Assembly (NCBI GenBank): GCA_036346225.1
Contig: JARFIW010000663.1
Span: 2,294,001-2,358,000 of the forward strand
DNA length: 64,000 bases
Direction of reading: 5' to 3'
DNA from: Platerodrilus igneus
Lineage: Eukaryota; Arthropoda; Insecta; Coleoptera; Lycidae
This document shows positions 56,478-64,000 of this stretch, one piece after another. A model generated the notes under the pieces. It did not search any database and had not been told where the DNA came from. It saw nothing but the letters and a program-made list of their open reading frames with translations. Numbering within the stretch: the first letter of the stretch is position 1; each line of letters begins with the position of its first letter. The translations under genes were made by a program, and so were the position numbers.

Positions 56478-57439
56478 GGTGAAATTGAAATTAAAAGAAA
56501 AAGAAAGCTTACAAGTTTAGCAGCAGTGGTAAATTTTGCACAAATACTGTTTGATCAAATAATGAGAATTTTCAACAAAGATTAATAAATAAACAGAAGT
56601 TTGTCCATTTGTACAAAGTAAAAAGACGGTACAAAAGAGTGCGTTCCAAACGATTACTCTGGAATTTCCTGGACGAACTAGAGTAAATAGTGTGAGCGTC
56701 AGTATTTAATTTCTAAACGCTGTAAAACTAAATGGAGTCTACTCGTTTTAATCCAAGTAATATTCCTGAACGCACAGCTAGCAACTATTTTTGTCGACAT
56801 AATCGACTAACCAATCTACGATTGAATACTAATTAAAATGAAACAATAGACAATTAATCGTTAAAACAATGATTAATTTGATTATTGTTTAACCAGATAA
56901 CATAATACTTACCTTGATTTACTCTCTTAATGATGAATATTACTCCACACCCTTCTGTTAAAGCGCAATTCTAAAAATTTGTCATTATCCTGATTTGGTA
57001 AAATTTTGTCGAAATACATTATCAGTCCTGGTATGAAACTAAGCAGTCACGAAATCAGCATGGTTCAGATAGTAAATACGCGAGCAATAGAAGTACGATT
57101 CGTAATATGCTATAGGAAAATATGAAAACACCATATTTTGTCTCTGCTCATAGAATACTAGGGTTCTCCCAAGAAAAAACAAGAAAGTAGAAATGGCAGG
57201 ACCTTTTATAACACATATTCCTGCATTTTTTATCTTAAACAAAATGCGTTTAAATCTACAGAAGAGGAAACAGAAACGCTTAACGGGGTGTAGACAACGC
57301 CAAGGATCGCGATACAATACCAGAGAACTTCAAGCATAGTATAAAAGACGAAACTTAATTAAATAACATAACTACTTAGAAAAAATAAACGTCACAAAAC
57401 ATAAGGGCACCATTTGTGTCTCAAAACATTGTAATAGTC
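56478..57439. other. Spacer after the satellite
   Basis: ATATTCCTGAACGCAC at about 56760 is the satellite motif in reverse orientation, a stray inverted piece. The 92-codon minus-strand frame at 57039-57317 has no recognised domain. Confidence 0.45.
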
Positions 57440-57600
57440 ATCTTCATTAGGTGTTCAATCCTGGAACTGATTGGACGAGTACTTCCATTGATTTCTATCC
57501 TGAGCTAGACTACGCATTTTTCTGAAATTCCCAGTCTACATCTTTCGCTATCTTTGCAATAGTCCAATCTAGGTCTACATTCTTTCTCTCCTAATATATA
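57440..57600 (-). pseudogene. RTE-like LINE C-terminal fragment
   Basis: Minus strand matches 9080-9240: CCTAGATTGGACTATTGCAA, then AAAGATGTAGACTGGGAATT and CGTCCAATCAGTTCCAGGAT. It is the fourth fragment of this family in the window and the only one on the minus strand. Confidence 0.7.
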
Positions 57601-57824
57601 CAGAAATTTATGGTAGTGCTCTGGAGCTGCTTTACAAATTTCAGCTTAAAACTCGATGTCCAAGTTAAATAAGAAATTATACTTTTAATAATTACGATAA
57701 TGCACATTTGTAGAGGTTCTAAATAGCTGTTAGCTTTTCATTTGCAACTGCTGAAAATGACTGGTAATTGAAATTTTGGGCTGCAAAAAATGGCTGCTAA
57801 CTTCACACCACTTCCTGAAAGGTT

Positions 57825-58115
57825 GTGTCAATGCAGGAAAAATTTGAGAGATTATTACGGAGAGCTAGACGTACGTTAGCTGAAAGGTCTGAAAAATACT
57901 TTGAGCGTATGAATCAGACAGTAAAGAAGAGAAATTTATTTAAAGTTGGAGATAGGGTGATAGTCAAGAATTTGAGAGTAAGAGATCGGAGATTGCACAC
58001 TTGTGCCAAAGTACATCTACCCAACGTTGGCTCTTATGTGATTGACAACATTTGCGAGGGTACAACATATGTGGTGAAAGATATTGTAACGGATAGAATA
58101 CGAGAGAAATTCTAA
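57825..58115 (+). pseudogene. Ty3/Gypsy integrase C-terminal end
   Basis: 96 codons. ERSEKYFERMNQTVKKRNLF and KVGDRVIVKNLRVRD followed by CAKVHLPNVGSYVIDNICEG is the post-catalytic SH3-like/GPY region at the end of Gypsy integrases (GPY appears as GSY). The zinc-binding and catalytic domains are missing upstream. It ends in a stop shortly before a purine tract, as expected for the last part of pol. Confidence 0.7.
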
Positions 58116-58220
58116 TCTTATTTACCCTTATAAGCAGAAGGTAGGTGATGGTGAAGAGGAAGAAAATTAAAAAACAGAATTTTCTCTTTATTTTTAAAAT
58201 TACATATTTTAATTGGCGCC

Positions 58221-58240
58221 AAAGTGGGGGAGAAGAGAAA
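58221..58240 (+). other. Polypurine-tract-like sequence
   Basis: AAAGTGGGGGAGAAGAGAAA, about 105 bp after the integrase stop and preceded by TTGGCGCC. This is where a 3' LTR should begin. Confidence 0.55.
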
Positions 58241-59726
58241 TAAGTCAATTATGGCATTTGAACTTTCACTGAAAACACTCAGTATATAAAACTACGTTTT
58301 ATATTAGTTGAATAGATGGATATTTTACTCGTATCATTCGTTTAGTATCAAGGTAAAATTCTTAATAAGAAAAATCTTTAATTTCGACGAAAACTGCATT
58401 AATTTTAATCTAAATCGCTTTATGTAAGTAGTCGCGTAATTGTTCATTATTCAATTCAATCAAAATTAACATTTGTAGTGTTAAGCCGAGATATCTAAAT
58501 TAATGTATTATTTATAAGGAAGCATTTGTGATTTCGAAGAGGCTTATGTGACAGATAATATTTGAAATGGTTGAAATTTACGTATGGATAATAAGGTCGA
58601 TTTTGTATTGTTGAGAGCGCTAAACGACTCAGATACTTTGTTATGAAAGGAAACAAACGATTATTATTGGCACGTGGATACGTGATTTTTAGCAAATCTT
58701 ATATTCTTATAGAATAGCCGAGAATTCATGAATGCTGTTGTTTTCAATCCGGATGATAGGTTAAAAATACCAGAGTAATATAAAAAGGGAGGATTTCTAA
58801 TGTTCTGCTCATCAACGAAGCTATTTTAAACACTAATTAATAAAATAAAATTAGTGCAACTTGAAAGTATTATTAATTGTTATAAAGTGTCTGCGGTTAG
58901 TTGATTTTTGCCAATTTTGGTAAAATTTGGCTTCAATTCAAGTCCGAGTAAATTCCATTTTAATTCAATTTCAAATCAATTCTAATTCGATTAAATTCAA
59001 TTTAATTCCTGGTTAGTTTTCTCAACTTGATGTCAATGAAAATCATATTCAAGTTAAAACAATATCCACAATAAGCAAATTTGATGATGATTCATATGTG
59101 GAGCTTTAATAATTGGACTGTATGGAATTTTGGGAGGGCTAATATATTTAGAGTTATATCAAGGCACCTGTAAATAAGGGTGAAAATAGCTTTTATCACT
59201 TATGGTTATGTCCTCCTGCAGCGGAGTCGATTTCTCAGGTTACAATAAGAAACCTCGAGAATATATTATTTGCAAATTCTGGTATATTTTAAAATAATCT
59301 AGAGCAATTGGATAAGACATAAATTAATGTTAAGGGGTTCTGCAGTCCAGTTTCGATTGAAGCTTTGATTAGGATGTGTTCTAGTTCAAAGCTTTGGAAG
59401 ATGCGATATGGACGACTGTCGATGTAAATAACTCTAGGGGATATGAATTACCCTAGTGATTAGAAATTAATAATTAGTGCTTGGATAGTTAATTATAGTG
59501 CTTTAGAAGATAGCATCGTAATGTTAAGAATATCATACTTGTAATGTTAGAGATTATCTGAAAATAAAGCGTCGGAAGAGCTTTTAGCAAATTCCATTGT
59601 AAGTACAAGTTGCTGAAAAGACTTGTATAATCAGTTTGAAAATAAAAAACTGTTATTGCAAAAAGAGTTTTTGTTATACTAGTACCAAGTACTGAGAGTA
59701 ATGACTTTTGAACGGTTTCTATTTGC
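58241..59726. other. Non-coding; possible degenerate LTR
   Basis: Lies between a polypurine tract and a gag-like start, so position suggests an LTR. ATATAAAAAGGGAGG at about 58778 is TATA-like. I found no TG/CA edges or primer site. A loose (TTAATTCAATTTC)n motif sits at 58945-59010. Confidence 0.4.
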
Positions 59727-60576
59727 ATGCCTGCCACTCGTAGAAAAAAAGGTAATGAAATGCGAAACCCTTTTTATTTTTGAAGTAATTCAAGTCGAGC
59801 GCTGCTGCGGAAAGCTGAGAATTAACTCTATCGAATTAATAGAAAAATTGTCTGAAAAGTCCGTAAACCTGCAGAAAAGTTTTTCAGAGAAATTACAAGA
59901 ACACGTAGAGAAACAAGAGGAAAATTTTGCGAGCTTGACAGCGAAATTAGAAAAAAGTAACAAATTTTACAGAAACAGATCTAAATATGGAAGTCGTTGA
60001 GCAATTGAAAGAGATGTTTATAAAAGAAAATGCTAAATCCGCGGAAAAATTGAAGCAAAACTTTCAGAAAGTCTTCAAACACTGAAAGTCAAATTTTTCA
60101 GCAGTTTGCAGAAATTAGAAACTAAATTTTCAGACGATTTACTAGAAAAGTTGCAAAAACTAGAAGCGAGATTTTTAGAAAAGTTGCTAGAAAACTCGCG
60201 TAAAATGGAAAAAGAAGTACTGAGAATGGAGGAACGAATTACTTCTATAACAGTGCAAGCTCCAGAGTTGTCAGACATTCCAAGCAATTGGAGGCTGCCG
60301 TAAGAGCAAATAGCTGGAATGATGGTGGACAATTTATTAGAAAGCTTGCAAAAACTAGAACAGAGATTTTCAGAAAAGTTGCTAGAAAACTCGCGTAAAA
60401 TGGAAAAAGAAGTACGGAGGATCGAGGAACGAATTACTTCTATAACAGTGCAAGCTCCAGAGCCCTCAGGCGTTTCAAGCAATTCGAGGCTGCCGCCAGA
60501 GCGAACAGCTGGAATGATAGTGAACGGGCAACTGCATTGGTTGTCATGTTACGAGGACTTGCTAGTTAGCGCTTGA
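59727..60576 (+). pseudogene. Gag-like coiled-coil protein (LTR element), frameshifted
   Basis: From ATG 59727 one frame starts MPATRRKKG, a common opening of insect LTR-element gags, and is soon lost. The body is long charged heptad-like helix in other frames: LIEKLSEKSVNLQKSFSEKL, LQKLEARFLEKLLENSRKME and repeats of it, with Lys/Glu-rich coiled-coil character throughout. It ends with GQLHWLSCYEDLLVSA. A stop separates the two repeat copies (TAA at 60301-60303). No zinc knuckle or capsid motif follows. Confidence 0.55.
60138..60560 (+). repeat. 195-bp in-frame tandem duplication in the coiled-coil gene
   Basis: TTACTAGAAAAG at 60139 recurs as TTATTAGAAAGC at 60334, with near identity through AAAACTCGCGTAAAATGG and CTATAACAGTGCAAGCTCC. 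195 bp equals 65 codons, so the frame is kept. Confidence 0.85.
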
Positions 60577-60756
60577 AGTGAGCGGACGTGTTTTGCAGAG
60601 CTACTGACTACAAGGCTACATGTAAGTTTTTATGTAGGATTTATTATTATATTTTAAGCGTTTATATTTAGTGTATTATACTTTTGTTATTGGGTGACGT
60701 TAATTTTAATACATAGGGCAGTAATAAAAACAAAAATTTAAACCGAATAAATAAAT

Positions 60757-60830
60757 CGCGTTTTAACTTAAAATTTAACTAAAATCCGCGTTTTAACTTA
60801 AAATTTAACTAAAATCCGCGTTATAAAATA
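60757..60830. repeat. 30-bp tandem repeat, 2.5 copies
   Basis: CGCGTTTTAACTTAAAATTT at 60757 and 60787, with a partial third copy at 60817. Confidence 0.9.
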
Positions 60831-61667
60831 AACCAACTTAAATTTCGGGATAATAAATAAAAAATCTACTACATAAATAAACAAAACTAAATTCAAAATA
60901 GTTCAAAAAGGCGTTCTAATAAATTTATTGAAAAAACCGAGTAAAACGGGCTAAAACAACGTAAAACCAGCAAATAAATTCGGGAAAATTATATAAAGCG
61001 CGTGTAATAAAATAACAATTTAAAAACCAAAATCTAGGCCCTTTTTAAATCAAACAAATAACTAAAAACCGTAAATTTTAAAATAATTTGAATATAAATA
61101 TTCCATTTTTAAGAACACGTGTACTTTAAGATTCCTTAAAGTCTATTTTTAGGTGTAATTAGTGATGTAACATTTCAAGGTCGAGCAAACACCGAGTAAA
61201 CAAGCGGTGAGTGCTTCCGGTACCGCATTCCAATAACGCGTGTTTTAATTAGTTTGCTTCTAAATTTAAAGTCCAGTATTTTATAAATTTGTTTTTGAGG
61301 TAATTAGCTAGTTTGAATTTTAAATAAATAAATACAGTTTTGTTATAGTAGATTTTTAATTGCCTATAATTATTGGGCTTGCTATTTTTTTGTCCTCCTT
61401 GTTATTTTGACGTTAGTGTTTATTTTAGTTCTGATAAATTTGAAATTTATTTGGTGATTTTTAAAAATTTGAATAAATAAATAAATACAGAGAAGTTTAA
61501 GGGTCATTTGAAATCTTCGCCTTTTATTGGAGCAGCGTTTTTGTTCTGTACTTGTTGTTGTTTTGCCGTTTAGCTATACATCTTAGCTTTGAGTTTATTT
61601 AGCGTCGCCAGGGCATTTTGATCTGGGATTTGTTTGTCTTTGTTGTTTTGCTATTTGATTTTTCAGC
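60831..61667. other. AT-rich leader region before the R1-clade ORF1
   Basis: A-rich then T-rich sequence, GC content rising sharply at about 61.6 kb where the element starts. It may include the element 5' UTR; the exact 5' end was not found. Confidence 0.4.
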
Positions 61668-63160
61668 ATGGTTGTCCATCGAGATGAGGAGCCGTTGCCG
61701 AAGAAGAAGAGGGGTGGTCGGTCGGAGTCGGTCAGGGGTGAGCAGTCGGAGGCTGGGTCGGTTGAGAAGGTCGGAGAGAAGGAGCTCGTGGTTGCGGTAG
61801 AGAGGTTGGTGTCGCAGTCCGTCAGGGAGGTAGGTGCGTCGCAGAGGGAGTCTGGGTCTGCGGTGGTGGAGTCGGAGGTGCCAGCGCCCCTTGTGTGTGG
61901 AGCCGAGCCTGAGTCGCCCGCAACGTCGAGAGGACAGCGTCGTGAGTCGACTGGCAGCAACGGAAGCGTTGCTGCTAGCGACCTAGCCGCGCTCTCCCTC
62001 ACACACATACATATTTTAGGTTGTCCTTCTTTTTCTTTAGTTTTGGTACTACTTACTTATAGTTTTATGTTTAAGTTAGAATTTTTTTATTTTTAGGGTT
62101 CCGTACCTTATAAGGTATAACGGAAGCTTTATAAGATCATTCTCGTGTCCGTCCATCCGCCTGTCACAGAGGTTTTTCTCGAAAACTGTGTAACGTAAGA
62201 ATTTAAAATTTGGCACAATGCTAGATCTTTATGGCGCGAACATATATCGACAGTCAGAAAATTGAAAAAAAAAACGAGTTCCGAGACGTTGCGAATCAGC
62301 TATTAGGGATGGTTAGGGGTCTCAGGATGCTGCGTGGCGAGGTGAAGGAGGCTGTGGCGGAGGTGGCAGCGGCGCGCACTGAGCAGGTCGTGGTAGGGCA
62401 GGGGGGATCAAAGGGTGTGATGTCCTATGCTGGAGCAGTGGTTAGGAAGGCAGCGTCGACGGTCGCAGTTCGTGTCGACGCCAACCCAGGTATGAAGGAC
62501 GACGTCATGGTGACGTTGAAGAGGAAGATTAACCCGGCCAAGGATGGGTTTGTTGTCGTCGGAGCACGTCGGACGCGTAGGGGTGGCGTTGTTGTCGTGT
62601 GTGCTGGTTTGCAGTCGACAGTAGGTGGGGCTTGTCAGGGTCTTACAGCAACGACCATCGAGAAGAGGCCGCGTATCGTGCTCCCTGGGGTAGAGGGAGA
62701 TGAAGCAAGAAGAGCTCCAGCAGAGGTTGATTGTTCAGAATCCCCGCTTTAGGGGGATTAGGTTCGAGGAGGAGGTGAAGGACAAGTTCCGGTTTGGTGG
62801 CAGGGGACCCAGAGATCCGTTGGTCAGCGTCGTTTTTGAGGTTTCGCCGGCGGCTAGGAGGTGTTTTTTGTCGGAGGCAGTTGGTTTGGGTTGGCGTAGG
62901 GTTTGGGCTCGGGTCATTTCTCAATGATCCAGTGCTTCCGTTGCTACGAGTTCGGCCACAGGTCCACAGAGTGTAAAGAACGGGTAACTGCGGTAACTGC
63001 GCCGCAGTGGGGCATGAATTCAAGAGTTGTAAACGGGCAGTTTCTTGTTGTGTTGTCTGTGCGAGGTCGAACGACAGGGTTGGTAGCGTTGGGGTCGACA
63101 CTCGTCATGATGCGAAGTCCAGTCAGTGCCCCACGATGCAGCGGTTGAAGGCAGTCATCA
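61668..63160 (+). pseudogene. R1-clade retrotransposon ORF1 (gag-like), broken
   Basis: GC-rich, unlike nearly all the window. It opens MVVHRDEEPLPKKKRGGRSE with a basic, Ser-rich N-terminus. It is interrupted at about 62.0 kb by a short repeat, resumes as RDVANQLLGMVRGLRMLRGE (helical region), then shifts frame to LIVQNPRFRGIRFEEEVKDK and DPLVSVVFEVSPAARRCFL. A further shift gives CCHC knuckles: CFRCYEFGHRSTEC (intact, CX2CX4HX4C) and a second around GHEFKSCKRAV. This order (helix, RRM-like fold, two or three knuckles) is standard for R1-clade ORF1, an RNA-binding protein. Confidence 0.8.
62000..62250. repeat. Short AT-rich insertion with GGGTTCCGTACC motif
   Basis: Composition changes abruptly inside ORF1. 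It contains TTCCGT and ACGGAA flanking CCTTATAAGG, followed by CGTGTCCGTCCATCC, a combination common in dispersed insect repeats. Boundaries approximate, no target duplication found. Confidence 0.55.
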
Positions 63161-63177
63161 CCAGGAACATCGACTAT

Positions 63178-64000
63178 GGATCCTAGGCCATTAGATGATG
63201 TTTTGAGGAGCTCGAAAATCAAATGCGCGCAGATTAATTTAGGCAATGGTAAAGGGGTCATCAATAATTTCGTCAAAATAATAAAAGAAAATAAAATCGA
63301 CATCGGGCTCATACAGTAACCGCACCTGTATAGCCACAAAATAACAGGTTTTGGAGGGGGGGGGGTTACCGTGTTAAACGCGAATAGCGAACGACCGCGC
63401 AGCGGAATAATAATAAATAATGGGACGTGTGCCTGTATTTTACTAAATAATTTGTCTAATGAATTTATAACCACCGCGGAAATAAAAACCGGGACAAACA
63501 CGTTCTACGTGATAAGCGTGTACTTTCCTCCAGTCGACTCCCGGCGAGAAAATCCTCAAACCGAGGACTTAATAAATCAAATCGAAGGCAATTTTCGCAA
63601 AATTGGAAGGAATAAAAAACTAATAATTGGAGGAGACATTAATGCTAAGTCGCCGTTATGGGGTAGTCCTATCGAAGACGATAGGGGCTTGCAGGTTTCT
63701 GATCTCTTTACGGAGTGGGATCTTAGTGTGGTAAACACTAATGATTCACCTACGTTTGAGGGGCATAGGGGCAGCAGTTTTATAGATATTACTGCAGCCT
63801 CGCACGAGATGCTAGAAATAATTTATAATTGGGAACTTAGGTCGGACGAGATAACGCTCTCTGACCATAAATTAATTACGTGGGATATCGATGACGAGAA
63901 AAAAAACAAACGAGCAACTAACTATCTTTCCGCGATTCTGTAATAAAAAAGCAAATTGGGAGCGGTTTGAAGAAAAATTTGGTGAAAGCATTCCTGCGCT
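63178..64000 (+). pseudogene. R1-clade APE-type endonuclease, start of ORF2 (runs off the window)
   Basis: Starts near KIKCAQINLGNGKGVI. Readable motifs: a Q-stop-PH motif (63314-63325) where QEP with a catalytic Glu is expected (TAA at 63317-63319), GGDINAKSPLWGS (catalytic Asp/Asn pair), SFIDITAAS, and TLSDHKLITW with the SDH triad. The 63371-63943 part is one open frame of 190 residues; a frameshift in an A-run near 63.9 kb precedes CNKKANWERFEEKFGE-like linker sequence. The RT lies beyond the right edge. Confidence 0.82.

Noticed and set aside
61595..62008. 137-codon minus-strand Ser/Thr-rich frame
   Set aside because: Antisense of the GC-rich ORF1 of the R1-clade element; low-stop content is due to base composition.
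1..64000. Bacterial or viral contamination, or a host gene with introns
   Set aside because: Dense eukaryotic retroelements throughout argue against contamination. No chain of exons with splice-like junctions and a known host domain was found.

Overview
The window looks like a repeat-dense, AT-rich stretch of an insect nuclear genome. I see no host gene I would defend. Almost everything recognisable is a transposable element or satellite: Penelope-like elements (PLEs), R1-clade, Jockey/CR1-like and RTE-like non-LTR retrotransposons, Ty3/Gypsy LTR elements, a Tc1/mariner transposon, tRNA-derived pol III heads, and a Polinton/Maverick-type family B DNA polymerase relic. Nearly all coding parts carry stops or frameshifts. 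'Insect' is inferred from the mix of families; no single marker in the sequence proves it.

Layout, left half. 1-7.1 kb is AT-rich non-coding DNA with a pair of diverged direct repeats (4.67-5.25 and 6.57-7.10 kb). 7.1-9.3 kb holds two different non-LTR reverse transcriptase fragments end to end. 9.8-12.4 kb is a minus-strand PLE. A segment made of the RTE-like 3' end plus this PLE recurs at 24.5-28.8 kb. Both copies share a damaged RT active site (YVAD/YTAD where YVDD is usual), so they probably descend from one already dead ancestor. Between them lie a Ty3/Gypsy element (about 15.3-20.7 kb: gag, protease, RT, RNase H, no integrase), split inside gag by a 2.04-kb insertion, then small tandem arrays and a decayed minus-strand R1-clade element (22.2-24.5 kb).

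Middle. 29.5-30.6 kb is a foldback element whose body matches, in inverse orientation, half of the insertion in the Gypsy gag. 31.3-31.6 kb is a palindromic PLE end. 31,705-34,254 is a complete mariner-like transposon with about 500-bp inverted repeats and a TA duplication, inserted into another RTE-like copy. 35-40 kb is mostly non-coding with a MITE candidate and a tRNA-like sequence, followed by a 44-bp hairpin satellite at 40.5-41.0 kb.

Right half. 42.1-50.7 kb is one polymerase pseudogene (C2H2 fingers, endonuclease VII-like motif, family B polymerase) interrupted twice: by a 0.9-kb element with a 20-bp target duplication, and by a 4,573-bp LTR element with two 644-bp LTRs, an AGAT duplication and no recognisable coding capacity. 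51.4-56.5 kb is a 112-bp satellite (about 26 monomers) interrupted by a 2.17-kb insertion. 57.4-60.6 kb carries Gypsy integrase-end and gag-like fragments. The window ends inside an R1-clade retrotransposon (ORF1 with CCHC knuckles, then an APE-type endonuclease).

There is no operon or pathway logic here. The genes relate to each other as layers of insertion, and the nesting gives a relative chronology. All similarity statements are by eye; no alignment or database search was run.
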